A stretch of DNA of 64,000 bases from Sphingobacterium sp. GVS05A (GTDB taxonomy: Bacteria > Bacteroidota > Bacteroidia > Sphingobacteriales > Sphingobacteriaceae). The translations under genes were made by a program, and so were the position numbers. The stretch covers positions 62,001 through 126,000 of the forward strand of contig NZ_JAHXYR010000003.1 of NCBI RefSeq assembly GCF_019969845.1, written 5' to 3'. The notes below the pieces were generated by a model. It did not search any database, was not told the origin of the DNA, and saw only the letters and a list, made by a program, of their open reading frames with translations. This document shows, piece after piece, positions 1 through 9,989 of the stretch (position 1 is its first letter; each line of letters starts with the position of its first letter).

Positions 1-380
1 AATGTGAAACTGAGTTGGTCGGTGGTTATCATACAGAGTATTCTTCCATGAAATTGGGGCTCTATATGTTCTCCGAATACATTAATATGTTTGTGTCCTC
101 TGCGCTGATGGCATCACTTTACTTTGGAGGGTATAATTTCCCTTTTATGAATGATCTGGGGCTGTCTACAAATTGGATCACAATTATTGGTGTCATTGTA
201 TTCTTCCTTAAAATATTTGGATTTATCTTTTTCTTTATGTGGGTACGTTGGACATTACCACGGTTCCGTTATGATCAATTGATGAATTTGGGCTGGAAGA
301 TGCTGATTCCTTTGGCTATTGCCAATATTGTACTTACAGGTGTATTTACATTGATAAAAGATACTTATTTCTCATCATAA
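1..380 (+). CDS. nuoH: NADH-quinone oxidoreductase subunit H (C-terminal part)
   Basis: Membrane subunit of complex I that, with the peripheral arm, forms the quinone-binding chamber. Only the last ~126 residues lie in the window; the reading frame is open from base 3, so the gene starts upstream. The stretch ETELVGGYHTEYSSM matches the conserved NuoH loop near the quinone site, followed by three hydrophobic segments (MNMFVSSALMASLYFGG region, WITIIGVIVFFLKIFGF region and the last IPLAIANIVLTGVF helix). It is first in an unbroken run nuoH-I-J-K-L-M-N; nuoI starts 12 bases after its stop. Identification is firm from motif and context; the N-terminal two thirds cannot be judged. Confidence 0.96.
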   Translation, partial: CETELVGGYHTEYSSMKLGLYMFSEYINMFVSSALMASLYFGGYNFPFMNDLGLSTNWITIIGVIVFFLKIFGFIFFFMWVRWTLPRFRYDQLMNLGWKMLIPLAIANIVLTGVFTLIKDTYFSS

Positions 381-392
381 GAAAGGATTTTT

Positions 393-902
393 ATGCAACT
401 AAGCAATCGTAAGAAAGTAATCGAACAAAAACCAATGACCTTTTCGGAAAGAATCTATTTTCCGGCAATTATCAGAGGTTTACGGATTACATTGAGGCAT
501 TTTTTTAAGAAAATCCCTACTGTTAAGTATCCTGAGGAAATAAGACCTTACTCGAAGAATTTTAGGGGGCAACATTCGCTGAAGCGTGATGAGGATGGAC
601 GAGAACGCTGTACTGCATGTGGACTATGTGCGTTGTCATGTCCTGCGGAGGCCATTACAATGACAGCTGCTGAGCGTAAAAAAGGTGAAGAACACCTTTA
701 TCGTGAAGAAAAGTACGCATCAGTTTATGAAATTAATATGTTGCGTTGTATTTTCTGCGGTCTTTGTGAAGAAGCCTGTCCAAAAGAGGCCATTTATTTG
801 GATGGTCCACATGTGACAGCAGATTACCTACGTAAGGATTTTATTTATGGGAAGGATAAGCTGGTCGAGCCAACCTTTGATATCACCAAATTAAAGAGCT
901 AA
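393..902 (+). CDS. nuoI: NADH-quinone oxidoreductase subunit I
   Basis: Peripheral-arm subunit that carries two [4Fe-4S] clusters (N6a/N6b) and passes electrons towards the quinone site. The 169-residue product has two complete ferredoxin motifs: C73, C76, C79, C83 (in CTACGLCALSCP) and C119, C122, C125, C129 (in CIFCGLCEEACP). Length is normal for the family. It lies 12 bases after nuoH and 11 bases before nuoJ, so translation within one operon mRNA is expected. The ATG at 393 is the only sensible start; there is no clear Shine-Dalgarno sequence, as is usual in this phylum. Nothing is missing or truncated. Confidence 0.98.
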   Translation: MQLSNRKKVIEQKPMTFSERIYFPAIIRGLRITLRHFFKKIPTVKYPEEIRPYSKNFRGQHSLKRDEDGRERCTACGLCALSCPAEAITMTAAERKKGEEHLYREEKYASVYEINMLRCIFCGLCEEACPKEAIYLDGPHVTADYLRKDFIYGKDKLVEPTFDITKLKS

Positions 903-913
903 TTCAAGAAATT

Positions 914-1411
914 ATGACAGTATTTTATTTAGTAGCCTTCTTGTCTATTTTCTTTGCGCTGATGACCATCTTTACAAAGAACCCTGTACATAGTGTCTTG
1001 TACTTGGTCATTACTTTTTTCACATTTACAGTGCATTACATTTTATTGAATGCCCAGTTTTTGGCTGTGGTCAATTTTATTGTCTATATGGGGGCGATCA
1101 TGGTACTCTTTTTATTTGTACTCATGTTGCTCAATTTAAATAAGGATACCGAACCGATGAAATCCAATCTGGTCAAATTTATGGGGGTAATTGCCGGTTG
1201 TTGTCTTTTGGTTACCTTTTTTGGAGTATATCGTGTGTTTGAGATCTCCAACCCCTTGACTGTCATTAATCCCGAAATTGGATTGGTGAAAAATCTGGGC
1301 AAGGTATTGTTTAACGAATTTTTGCTTCCTTTTGAGTTGTCCTCTTTATTATTATTGACAGCCATGATAGGGGCGATTTTATTAGCTAAGAAAGAACCTA
1401 AACAAATCTAA
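914..1411 (+). CDS. nuoJ: NADH-quinone oxidoreductase subunit J
   Basis: Small membrane subunit of complex I. The 165-residue protein has about five transmembrane helices and contains the conserved third-helix region VNFIVYMGAIMVLFLFVLML, in which NuoJ flexes between pi-bulge and alpha forms during turnover. Gene order nuoI-J-K is canonical. Its last base is shared with the first base of nuoK (stop TAA overlaps ATG), which points to translational coupling. No anomalies seen. Confidence 0.97.
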   Translation: MTVFYLVAFLSIFFALMTIFTKNPVHSVLYLVITFFTFTVHYILLNAQFLAVVNFIVYMGAIMVLFLFVLMLLNLNKDTEPMKSNLVKFMGVIAGCCLLVTFFGVYRVFEISNPLTVINPEIGLVKNLGKVLFNEFLLPFELSSLLLLTAMIGAILLAKKEPKQI

Positions 1412-1740
1412 TGGAAACAGTTGTTCAACAGTTGCAAGGCGTACCGATAAATCATTATTTGATTTTTTGCACTATTATTTTTGCTATTGGTGTGATCGGC
1501 GTATTGATCCGTCGTAATGTAATTATTATTATGATGTCCATCGAATTGATGCTTAACGCTGTCAACCTGCTATTAGCAGCTTTTTCGGTGCAGCATGGCG
1601 ATTCATCAGGACAGGTGTTTGTCTTCTTTATTATGGCACTTGCAGCCGCGGAAGTAGCCGTCGGTCTGGCTATTATTATTATGGTATATCGGAATACGAA
1701 GTCTGTGGATATCGATTCCTTAAATAAACTTCGTTGGTAG
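1411..1740 (+). CDS. nuoK: NADH-quinone oxidoreductase subunit K
   Basis: Three-helix antiporter-like subunit of complex I (109 residues), usually the shortest of the membrane arm. It shows the two conserved membrane glutamates of the family, in MMSIELMLNAVNL and in AAAEVAVGLAIII, which belong to the central proton path. The start codon overlaps the nuoJ stop by one base, and nuoL begins 19 bases after the stop. Length and motifs are typical. Confidence 0.98.
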   Translation: METVVQQLQGVPINHYLIFCTIIFAIGVIGVLIRRNVIIIMMSIELMLNAVNLLLAAFSVQHGDSSGQVFVFFIMALAAAEVAVGLAIIIMVYRNTKSVDIDSLNKLRW

Positions 1741-1759
1741 AACTTAAGAAATAAATACG

Positions 1760-3682
1760 ATGAGTGAATTAATTTGGTTGATTCCCCTTTTGCCCTTAAT
1801 CGGGTTTATAGTGAATGGATTGGGCAGAAATGCCTTTTCCAAAGGTATGATCGGTGCTTTGGGCAGTGCCGTGGTTCTTATTTCTTTTATCTGCAGTTGC
1901 ATCCTTTTTTCTGAAGTATATCAATCAAGACAGGCAGGACAAGCAGGAGTTATCGAACAACATCTATTTGACTGGATCTCAGTGGGGCATCTCAAAATAA
2001 GTTTGTCCTTTTTAGTAGATCCATTGAGTGCGATTATGCTATTGATTGTCACTGGCATCGGTTTCTTGATCCATATTTATTCTATTGGGTATATGCATCA
2101 TGATAGCGGATTCGGTAAGTTTTTCGCCTATTTGAATCTATTTATCTTTTTCATGCTGCTTCTAGTATTAGGCTCTAATTACCTTGTCATGTTTATTGGT
2201 TGGGAAGGTGTAGGACTCTGTTCTTACCTACTCATCGGATTTTGGTATAAAAACTCTTCTTATGCCAATGCTGCGAAAAAGGCATTTGTGATGAATAGAA
2301 TTGGTGATTTGGGATTCTTGTTAGCGGTATTTTTGATATTGGGGACTTTCGGATCACTTGAATTTTCTACGGTATTTGCGGGGGCAAAGAATTTTGCTGT
2401 TGGTGATATCGCTGTCGTGAGTATCACGATATTGCTATTTATCGCTGCAACAGGTAAATCCGCACAAATCCCATTATTTACCTGGTTGCCGGACGCTATG
2501 GCTGGTCCTACGCCCGTATCGGCCTTGATACACGCTGCGACTATGGTGACAGCAGGGATCTATATGATTGCACGATCCAATGTATTGTTTATACTCTCAC
2601 CGATTACATTGCAGCTGATTTCCATTATAGCGATTTGTACCGCCTTGTTGGCCGCTGCAATCGCAATAACGCAAAATGATATTAAGAAAGTACTGGCTTA
2701 TTCTACAGTTTCGCAATTAGGTTATATGTTTCTTGGTCTAGGCGTGGGAGCATTTACTGGTGCATTTTTTCATGTATTGACTCATGCGTTCTTTAAAGCC
2801 TTATTATTTCTCGGTGCAGGGTCAGTTATTCACGGGATGAGTGATGAGCAAGATATGCGAAAAATGGGTGGATTAAAGAAAGCAATGCCAATTACTTATA
2901 TCACTATGCTAATTGGAACGATTGCAATTGCAGGTATCCCTCCATTTTCTGGGTTTTTCTCTAAAGATGAAATATTGGCCAATGCATTTGCTGCAAATCC
3001 GCTCTTATGGGGCTTCGGATTTTTGGGAGCGTTAATGACAGCTTTCTATATGTTCAGAATGCTATTCATGACATTCTCTGGCTCATTTAGAGGCACCGAC
3101 GAACAAAAGCATCACCTACATGAATCACCAAAAAGCATGACAATCCCTTTAATAGTATTAGCGGTGCTTTCTGTTGTTGGTGGAGCAATCAATTTGCCTG
3201 CGGCGCTAGGTGGAAATCATTGGTTGGAGAATTTTCTTGCGCCTGTGTTTGCTGAGGGGAAAACATTGATTCCTGCGGCACATCATTTGGAGCATAGCAC
3301 CGAATATATGTTAATGGCGGTTTCTGTAGTTGGTGTATTAATTATGGTTGGCCTAGCCTACAATGTCTATGTGAAGCGTAAGCAAATACCTGCTGGAGAT
3401 GAAGCTCCGCGAGGCTTTCTGGCAAATCTTTCCTACCATAAATTTTATGTGGATGAACTTTATGATGCGGTCGTTGTACGCCCGATCAACTGGCTATCGA
3501 CTTTCTTTGGTCAGGTCGTAGATCAACGTGGTATTGATGGTATTGTTAATGGAGCCGGTAAAGCAACATTCGATACAGGAAAAGTACTCCGCTTGCTTCA
3601 AAATGGAAATGTCGGGTTTTATTTATTGATGATGGTAATTGGAGTGATTGCTATTTTCGTTTATGGATTTTTGAGTCTTTAA
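1760..3682 (+). CDS. nuoL: NADH-quinone oxidoreductase subunit L
   Basis: The most distal proton-pumping subunit of complex I, homologous to Mrp antiporters. The 640-residue product has the Proton_antipo N-terminal extension and main domain: the conserved MFIGWEGVGLCSYLLIGFW segment holds the essential Glu of helix 5, and LPDAMAGPTPVSALIHAATMV plus HAFFKALLFLGAG mark the conserved Lys/His path. The C-terminal part has the long lateral helix expected of NuoL and a final hydrophobic segment. A His-rich linker (AAHHLEH) lies near residue 505. Operon position between nuoK and nuoM is canonical. Confidence 0.98.
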   Translation: MSELIWLIPLLPLIGFIVNGLGRNAFSKGMIGALGSAVVLISFICSCILFSEVYQSRQAGQAGVIEQHLFDWISVGHLKISLSFLVDPLSAIMLLIVTGIGFLIHIYSIGYMHHDSGFGKFFAYLNLFIFFMLLLVLGSNYLVMFIGWEGVGLCSYLLIGFWYKNSSYANAAKKAFVMNRIGDLGFLLAVFLILGTFGSLEFSTVFAGAKNFAVGDIAVVSITILLFIAATGKSAQIPLFTWLPDAMAGPTPVSALIHAATMVTAGIYMIARSNVLFILSPITLQLISIIAICTALLAAAIAITQNDIKKVLAYSTVSQLGYMFLGLGVGAFTGAFFHVLTHAFFKALLFLGAGSVIHGMSDEQDMRKMGGLKKAMPITYITMLIGTIAIAGIPPFSGFFSKDEILANAFAANPLLWGFGFLGALMTAFYMFRMLFMTFSGSFRGTDEQKHHLHESPKSMTIPLIVLAVLSVVGGAINLPAALGGNHWLENFLAPVFAEGKTLIPAAHHLEHSTEYMLMAVSVVGVLIMVGLAYNVYVKRKQIPAGDEAPRGFLANLSYHKFYVDELYDAVVVRPINWLSTFFGQVVDQRGIDGIVNGAGKATFDTGKVLRLLQNGNVGFYLLMMVIGVIAIFVYGFLSL

Positions 3683-3697
3683 TATTTAGTATAATCG

Positions 3698-5140
3698 ATG
3701 GATAACCTTTTCTTACTTATTTTATTGCCGTTAATCAGTGCATTGATTTTAGCTTTATTAAAGACCAATGCCGCCAAGTCAATAGCATTGATTTTATCAA
3801 TAATATCGCTCGCATTGACTATCCCATTCCTTTGTCAATTTGATCCAAATGGCGGAATGCAATTCGAAAAAAATTGGGAGTGGATTTCCGCTTTGCATAT
3901 TCATTTTCATCTTGGGGTAGACGGGATTAGCTTACCGCTGATACTGCTGACCAATGGATTGATGCCTTTCATTATTGCGACAACCTTTTCTAAAGACTAT
4001 AAGGGCAATTTTTATGCATTGATGGCTTTTATGCAAGCTGGATTACTGCTTGTGTTTATGGCATTGGATGCTTTTACGTTCTATGTGGGTTGGGAGATCG
4101 CTTTGATTCCGATTTATTTTATCTGCGCACTATGGGGCGAAGGTGATCGTATTCGGGTTAATCTAAAGTTTTTCATTTATACTTTTTTGGGAAGCCTTTT
4201 GATGTTGATTGGAATTCTTTATCTCTATCAACAGGTACCAAATCACGATTTTGAATGGACTTCTTTTATCGCTTTGGAGCTCGGGGATAACACACAACGT
4301 TGGTTATTCTGGGCATTTTTTATCGCCTTTGCGATTAAGATTCCAATCTTTCCGTTTCACACTTGGCAGCCGAATACATATACGAATGCTCCGGCGGCCG
4401 GAACCATGTTGTTGGCCGGTATTATGTTGAAAATGGGGGTATATGGTTTAATGCGTTGGTTATTGCCTGTGGTTCCTACTGGGGTTGCTTTGTATGGGCA
4501 ATTTGCAATGATCTTATGTGTCATTGGAATTGTTTATGCTTCTATCATTGCCATTAAGCAGGACGATGCCAAACGGTTGATCGCTTACTCCTCTATTGCG
4601 CACGTTGGATTGATCAGTGCGGGGGTCTTCACCTGGAATACAAATGGTCTAAGTGGCGCAACAATACAAATGTTAAATCACGGTATTTCGGTCATTGGAC
4701 TTTTTTATGTACTGGATATCGTGCAGCAACGTACACAAACACGTAGTCTTTCAGAACTTGGCGGAATTGCGAGCAAGGCTCCGAAATTAGCGATCTTTTT
4801 TATGATTATCTGTATGGGTGCAGTTGGACTGCCCCTAACCAACGGTTTTATAGGTGAGTTTCTGTTATTGAAAGGTGTATTTCAATATGGATTCTGGTTT
4901 GCAGTTTTCGGCGGACTAACGTTAATATTAGGGGCTGTCTATACACTGCGCCTTTATCAGCAGACGATGTTGGGTGAAACCACGGACAAAACCATGCAGT
5001 TTGAAGATGTAAAAGGGGGAGAACTCGTTGTATTGAGTTTGATCTCCTTCTTGATTCTTTATATCGGTATATTCCCTAACTTCTTATTGAATCTTTCTGC
5101 GGGTTCAGTGGAAGTTTTAAGCACATTTTTAGGCAGATAA
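3698..5140 (+). CDS. nuoM: NADH-quinone oxidoreductase subunit M
   Basis: Second antiporter-like proton-pumping subunit of complex I, 480 residues with about 14 membrane helices. Conserved features include FYVGWEIALIPIYFICALWG (helix-5 Glu) and FPFHTWQPNTYTNAPAAGTM, the NuoM form of the family signature. AYSSIAHVGLISAGVF is the conserved helix-9/10 segment. It begins 15 bases after nuoL and is followed by nuoN after 18 bases. Length is slightly below the E. coli protein but normal for Bacteroidota. Confidence 0.98.
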   Translation: MDNLFLLILLPLISALILALLKTNAAKSIALILSIISLALTIPFLCQFDPNGGMQFEKNWEWISALHIHFHLGVDGISLPLILLTNGLMPFIIATTFSKDYKGNFYALMAFMQAGLLLVFMALDAFTFYVGWEIALIPIYFICALWGEGDRIRVNLKFFIYTFLGSLLMLIGILYLYQQVPNHDFEWTSFIALELGDNTQRWLFWAFFIAFAIKIPIFPFHTWQPNTYTNAPAAGTMLLAGIMLKMGVYGLMRWLLPVVPTGVALYGQFAMILCVIGIVYASIIAIKQDDAKRLIAYSSIAHVGLISAGVFTWNTNGLSGATIQMLNHGISVIGLFYVLDIVQQRTQTRSLSELGGIASKAPKLAIFFMIICMGAVGLPLTNGFIGEFLLLKGVFQYGFWFAVFGGLTLILGAVYTLRLYQQTMLGETTDKTMQFEDVKGGELVVLSLISFLILYIGIFPNFLLNLSAGSVEVLSTFLGR

Positions 5141-5158
5141 ATAGATATATCAATTTGT

Positions 5159-6535
5159 ATGGGAGCTATAATTACACTTTCAATATTAGCATTAGTTGTT
5201 CTTTATCTTGGCTTGTTCAAAGCGAAAGCCTTGCTTTTGCCGGTTTCCATCCTTGGATTCTTGGTAGCGATTGGTTTTCTATTGAACGATTGGACAGCTG
5301 ACAAGGGACTTCTTTTCAGTGGGATGGTTCATTTCGATCATTACGCGATTGCTTTTTCGGTCTTATGCATCGTCGTTACTTTGTGCATATTTATTATCTC
5401 CAAAGGTTATTTTGATGAAGGGGGACAGGTTGCAGAGTATTATTCATTACTGATATTTTCGTTGACGGGAGCTGTTTTGGTAAATAGCTATCACAATTTC
5501 TCCATGCTCTTTTTGGGTATAGAAATTATGTCCGTGGCGCTTTATATTTTAGTCGGTATCCGTAAGCGGGATAAAGCGTCAAATGAAGCCGCACTGAAAT
5601 ACTTTTTAATGGGCGCATTTTCGACCGGATTTTTACTGTTTGGTATTGCGTTATTATATGGAGCCACAGGCTCTTTTGATTTGGATGAGATAAAAGCCTA
5701 TGTTGTAAATAATCCGCATGCGATTTCACCCTTATTTTATGGTGGTATCCTATTGCTTATTGTTGGTCTGACATTCAAAGTTGGGGCAGCACCATTTCAC
5801 TTTTGGACGCCAGATGTATATGATGGGGCGCCTATTCTGATAACAAGTTATATGAGTACTGTGGTCAAAGTAGCTTCTTTTGCCGGTTTATTGCGGTTAT
5901 TTAGTTACAGTCTACTTCCTTTACAAGATTTCTGGGAACCTGTATTCTTGATTATAGCGGTTATCACATTGTTTATCGGAAATATTTCGGCTTTAATGCA
6001 ATCTTCTTTCAAGCGCATGCTGGCTTATTCCAGTATATCCCACGCTGGTTATATGTTGTTTGCAATTATCGCTGTCGGGGCGAGTTCAGCCAACAGTATC
6101 TTTGCTTATGGGCTGGCCTATTCACTCGCAACAATTGTAGCATTTACAGGGCTGATCCTTGTAAAGAAGACAACGGGATCCGAACATTTTGAGGCATTCA
6201 ATGGACTAGGAAAACGAAATCCAATGCTAGCATTTGCCATGACGGTGGCTATGCTTTCACTTGCAGGCATTCCTTTAACTGCAGGATTTATTGGTAAGTT
6301 TATGATGTTCTCTTCGGTTATGGAGGATTACCACATTGTATTGCTGGTTTTGGCAGTGATTAATGCTGCTATCGCAGTTTATTATTATTTGAAAGTGGTG
6401 GTTGCAATGTACTTTAGAGACAGTGAAGAATCCTGTGTAAATGTGCAGTGGAACTATTCATTTGTTCTACTGCTTGCGGTTGGATTGACAATTCTTATCG
6501 GAGTATATCCGGACTGTCTTTTAAAATTAATATAA
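5159..6535 (+). CDS. nuoN: NADH-quinone oxidoreductase subunit N
   Basis: Third antiporter-like subunit of complex I, 458 residues. Recognisable blocks are FLGIEIMSVALYILVGI (helix-5 Glu), KVGAAPFHFWTPDVYDGAP (the NuoN version of the signature) and MLAYSSISHAGYMLF. This is the last gene of the nuo operon: a hairpin with a T-run follows 29 bases after the stop. The start is ATG at 5159. No defect is visible, so the membrane arm H-N is intact apart from the nuoH part outside the window. Confidence 0.98.
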   Translation: MGAIITLSILALVVLYLGLFKAKALLLPVSILGFLVAIGFLLNDWTADKGLLFSGMVHFDHYAIAFSVLCIVVTLCIFIISKGYFDEGGQVAEYYSLLIFSLTGAVLVNSYHNFSMLFLGIEIMSVALYILVGIRKRDKASNEAALKYFLMGAFSTGFLLFGIALLYGATGSFDLDEIKAYVVNNPHAISPLFYGGILLLIVGLTFKVGAAPFHFWTPDVYDGAPILITSYMSTVVKVASFAGLLRLFSYSLLPLQDFWEPVFLIIAVITLFIGNISALMQSSFKRMLAYSSISHAGYMLFAIIAVGASSANSIFAYGLAYSLATIVAFTGLILVKKTTGSEHFEAFNGLGKRNPMLAFAMTVAMLSLAGIPLTAGFIGKFMMFSSVMEDYHIVLLVLAVINAAIAVYYYLKVVVAMYFRDSEESCVNVQWNYSFVLLLAVGLTILIGVYPDCLLKLI

Positions 6536-6564
6536 AGTTTCTGTTAAAATACTTGTTGTTTAAT

Positions 6565-6594
6565 AAAGCATAGCGATTTCGTTATGCTTTTTTT
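6565..6594 (+). terminator. Rho-independent terminator of the nuo operon
   Basis: An inverted repeat (AAAGCATAGCG / CGTTATGCTTT, one G-T wobble, short loop) is followed by seven T residues. It lies directly downstream of nuoN and before the signal-peptide gene that follows, so it marks the operon end. Confidence 0.85.
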
Positions 6595-6661
6595 ATATTT
6601 ATTGATATAACTCTTGAATACAAATTGTATATTGTAAAAAAGAAATCCTATCAATTTGCAG

Positions 6662-9202
6662 ATGGTGTTTAAAGTGTGTGTTAAATCTTTTTCAATAAGC
6701 TTTTTGAGTGTGTTGCTGTTCCTACTGATAGGAGGAGAAGCGATTGCGCAAGAATTTATCCGTGGAAAGGTTGTTGATGCACAGACAGGGAAGGGGATTA
6801 GTCGCGTCTCCATCAACTGGGTTGGGGAGGATGGTGGTGGCGTCAGCGATACGCTTGGTTATTTTAAGATTCTGGATAAAAAGCAATATAAGCAATTGGT
6901 ATTTGGGGGGGTGGCTTATGAACGAAGGACAGTTGATGTACGTCGTGGACGTGATTCTGTAATGACTGTTCGGTTGACAGCGAAAGATAATACCTTGGAT
7001 ATGGTTGTTATTAATCGAAAAAATAAGAAGCCGAAAGATCCTGCCATTGCTTTGATAGAGCAGGTAATTGCCCATCGCTCACAAAATCATTATAGCCGTA
7101 TTCCTGAAATTCGTTTTGACGAATATGAGAAGACGCAATTTGGTTTTGTGAATCCAGAAGATAAAGCAAAAAAATTTCCGAAACCATTTCGATTTCTTTT
7201 TGAGAATATAGATTCAGCTGTATTTAGGGGAGTAACGATCGCACCATTCTATTTGGAGGAAAATTATGCGAATGTTTATTCTTCATATGATCCTAACCGA
7301 AGCAAGAAGATCGTTATCAGCCATAATCAAACCGAACTAAATCCCCGTTTTTTTAATAACGACAATTGGCAGACCCGTTTTCAAACAATACTTCGTGATG
7401 TCGATCTCTACGTCAATACCATACAGGTTACGAATAAGGGTATATTGAGTCCGATAGCCACTGGCGCAACAGCCTTTTACAAATATCGTATACAGGATAC
7501 CATTCAAATAGCTGGTAAAGACTATATCGAACTTTATTTTGAGGGTAAGTCTAAGATTGATTTATTGTTCTATGGTGTACTTTTGATATCAGATGATACA
7601 CGTTATGCTGTTCATCAGGCGACACTGAATATTGGAAAGACTGCAAATATCAACTGGATCAATGATGTACAGATTGATCTGGGGTACAGCGAATTTAAAA
7701 ATGGTAGTATGCTTCCGGTACATACCGATTTGAAAATGTTGATTGGAGGAAGTAAATCCGACGTTTTATATGGCCGGCGCGAAACGCAGTATCTGGGGCA
7801 TCGGACAGATTCAATCTCAAATGAGAATTTTGTTGGTGTCCCTGTTGAAAAAAAGTACCTGCTGCAGTCTGCAACAAAAGTCCCAATAGTTCAAGTCAGA
7901 CCTACACCATTAAGCAAGGCAGAATTGGGAGCCTATCAGAAAGTTGACTCCGTTCAAAACATGCGTTCCTTCAATCAGTTGGTAGCATTAGGCTATCTAT
8001 TGGCCAAGGGATATTATAATGCTGGGAAGGTTGAATTCGGACCATTGGAGTATCTCTATAGTCGAAATAACTATGAAGGCAATCGTATTCGATTGAGCGG
8101 TCGGACAACGCGTTTATTTTCCGAGAAAGCATTTATTGAGGGTTATACCGCCTATGGAGATAAAGACAAAGAAATAAAATATTATCTGAGTACAGCATTT
8201 ACATTAAATGGAGAACGTATTGTTCAATTCCCAGCGAACTACCTGCGTTTTACCGTCCAGCACGATGTCATGGAGCCGGGACGCAATTTAGGTTTTCTAA
8301 AAGGTGACGGATTTTTCAGGTCCTTTGGAAAGAACAGGCCGAATAAATGGCAATTCAATGATATCTATCGCCTTGATCATCTGATCGAATTTGGTAACCA
8401 TGTGAGTATTGGAACGGCATTTACACATACCCGTAGACAGCCTAGGGGCGATTTATTTTATGTCAATAGTTTACCTAGTCCAGACACTATCCGTCGCGTA
8501 AATACCAACGATCTACAAGTCATCTTGCGCTGGGCTCCAAATGAGGATTTTACTTATCATAATCTAGATCGTGGGACAGTAGAGAACAAATATCCAATTT
8601 TCACACTTCAATATAACAAGGGCTTGAAAGGCTTTTGGGGAGCAGATTATAGTTATGATGCTTTGCGATTTAGTGTGTTCAAGAGATTATTTTTATCTCC
8701 AGCTGGTCAGGCCGATCTTCAGTTTTCAGGTGGAAGGATCTGGGGGAAACATTTGCCATACACCCTATTAGAGCTTCCTGAAGTCACTAGAGATAAATCG
8801 GGGCCTTTGGTAAATTTTGACTTGATGGCCACTTCGGAATTTGCATCAGATCAGTTTTTAAAATTGACCTATTATCACAACTGGAACGGTTTTTTCTTCA
8901 ATAGAATCCCTTTATTTAAAAGGCTGAAATGGCGTGAAGTTACTGGCTTCAAGGCTTTCTATGGAAAATTAAGCGATGTGAATAATCCTTTTGTTACCCC
9001 TGAAAATATTCAATTTGAAGCGGATAAAGATGGTATCATTCAAACTAAAGCGGTCCGCGATAAACCTTATGTTGAAGGTTTGGTAGGTGTGGATAATATA
9101 TTTAAATTGCTTAGATTAGAGTATAAAAAGAGATTGAGCTACAAAGGCGGAGAAGGGGTTCCTTCAGATACCTTCACAGCATCCATACATTTTAATTTTT
9201 AG
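6662..9202 (+). CDS. DUF5686 protein with carboxypeptidase-like regulatory domain
   Basis: Probable envelope protein of unknown function, 846 residues. I start it at the ATG at 6662; an in-frame TTG two codons earlier is less likely. Residues 1-30 form a signal peptide (hydrophobic SFLSVLLFLLIGGEAIAQ, cleavage expected after AIA). Residues ~33-110 are a carboxypeptidase-regulatory-like beta-sandwich (GKVVDAQTGKGISRVSINWV), the domain often found at the start of TonB-linked outer membrane proteins. The rest matches the Bacteroidota DUF5686 family; alternating aromatic beta-strand patterns and a final SFTASIHFNF-type strand ending in Phe suggest an outer-membrane barrel. The crotonase gene starts 4 bases after its stop, so they are probably co-transcribed, but no functional link is evident. 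Confidence 0.85.
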   Translation: MVFKVCVKSFSISFLSVLLFLLIGGEAIAQEFIRGKVVDAQTGKGISRVSINWVGEDGGGVSDTLGYFKILDKKQYKQLVFGGVAYERRTVDVRRGRDSVMTVRLTAKDNTLDMVVINRKNKKPKDPAIALIEQVIAHRSQNHYSRIPEIRFDEYEKTQFGFVNPEDKAKKFPKPFRFLFENIDSAVFRGVTIAPFYLEENYANVYSSYDPNRSKKIVISHNQTELNPRFFNNDNWQTRFQTILRDVDLYVNTIQVTNKGILSPIATGATAFYKYRIQDTIQIAGKDYIELYFEGKSKIDLLFYGVLLISDDTRYAVHQATLNIGKTANINWINDVQIDLGYSEFKNGSMLPVHTDLKMLIGGSKSDVLYGRRETQYLGHRTDSISNENFVGVPVEKKYLLQSATKVPIVQVRPTPLSKAELGAYQKVDSVQNMRSFNQLVALGYLLAKGYYNAGKVEFGPLEYLYSRNNYEGNRIRLSGRTTRLFSEKAFIEGYTAYGDKDKEIKYYLSTAFTLNGERIVQFPANYLRFTVQHDVMEPGRNLGFLKGDGFFRSFGKNRPNKWQFNDIYRLDHLIEFGNHVSIGTAFTHTRRQPRGDLFYVNSLPSPDTIRRVNTNDLQVILRWAPNEDFTYHNLDRGTVENKYPIFTLQYNKGLKGFWGADYSYDALRFSVFKRLFLSPAGQADLQFSGGRIWGKHLPYTLLELPEVTRDKSGPLVNFDLMATSEFASDQFLKLTYYHNWNGFFFNRIPLFKRLKWREVTGFKAFYGKLSDVNNPFVTPENIQFEADKDGIIQTKAVRDKPYVEGLVGVDNIFKLLRLEYKKRLSYKGGEGVPSDTFTASIHFNF

Positions 9203-9206
9203 CTTT

Positions 9207-9989
9207 ATGATCCAATATTCGAACTTAAAATATGAGGTTAAAGATAGCATTGGCTATATTATAATCGATCGCGAGCCTCAGATGAATGCTCTGAATCAGG
9301 AGACGCTCGATGAATTACAGGAGATTTTTAAGCACTTTAATGCAGATAATCATGTGCGCGGTATTATTTTGACAGGAGCTGGACACAAAGCTTTTGTTGC
9401 GGGTGCGGATATCAAAGAGTTTACTGACCTGTCTGTCGTTCAGGCACGTTGGTTGAGCGAGCGTGGCCATATCATATTTACAGATCTTATTGAGGCAGCT
9501 CCGAAACCTGTTATAGCCGCTATTAATGGCTATGCGTTAGGAGGAGGACTTGAGATGGCATTGGCCTGTCATATACGTATCGCTTCTGAAAATGCAAAAA
9601 TGGGACTCCCAGAAGTTTCGCTGGGATTAATACCGGGTTACGGAGGTACACAGCGCCTGCCCGCATTAATAGGAAAGGGACGAGCGATGCAGATGATTCT
9701 GACCGGCGATATGATTGATGCACAGAAAGCCTACGAAATGGGTATGGTTAACGAAGTTGTCCCACAAGAAAAGTTAATCGCTAGAGCAGAGGAAATCCTT
9801 CAAAAAATATTTACGCGGTCACGTGTTGCGGTTGCCAACGCCATAGATGCCATCAATGCCGCCGAAGATATAAAGCGGGATGGTAGTAAGGTGGAGATGG
9901 ATGCATTTGGTCATTTATTCGGAACGGATGACTTCAAAGAAGGAGTTTCTGCTTTTCTCGAAAAAAGATCACCTAAATTTCCACTGTAA
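9207..9989 (+). CDS. Enoyl-CoA hydratase/isomerase (crotonase family)
   Basis: Cytosolic crotonase-fold enzyme, 260 residues, expected to hydrate 2-enoyl-CoA in fatty-acid or amino-acid carbon degradation. The oxyanion-hole motif AGADIKEF lies near residues 65-72, and both hydratase glutamates are present: E116 in GGGLEMALAC and E136 in MGLPEVSLG, with the 20-residue spacing of the rat enzyme (Glu144/Glu164). This favours hydratase over isomerase or dehalogenase activity. It lies 4 bases after the DUF5686 gene. Chain-length preference cannot be read from the sequence; annotation as 3-hydroxybutyryl-CoA dehydratase would be equally possible. Confidence 0.92.
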   Translation: MIQYSNLKYEVKDSIGYIIIDREPQMNALNQETLDELQEIFKHFNADNHVRGIILTGAGHKAFVAGADIKEFTDLSVVQARWLSERGHIIFTDLIEAAPKPVIAAINGYALGGGLEMALACHIRIASENAKMGLPEVSLGLIPGYGGTQRLPALIGKGRAMQMILTGDMIDAQKAYEMGMVNEVVPQEKLIARAEEILQKIFTRSRVAVANAIDAINAAEDIKRDGSKVEMDAFGHLFGTDDFKEGVSAFLEKRSPKFPL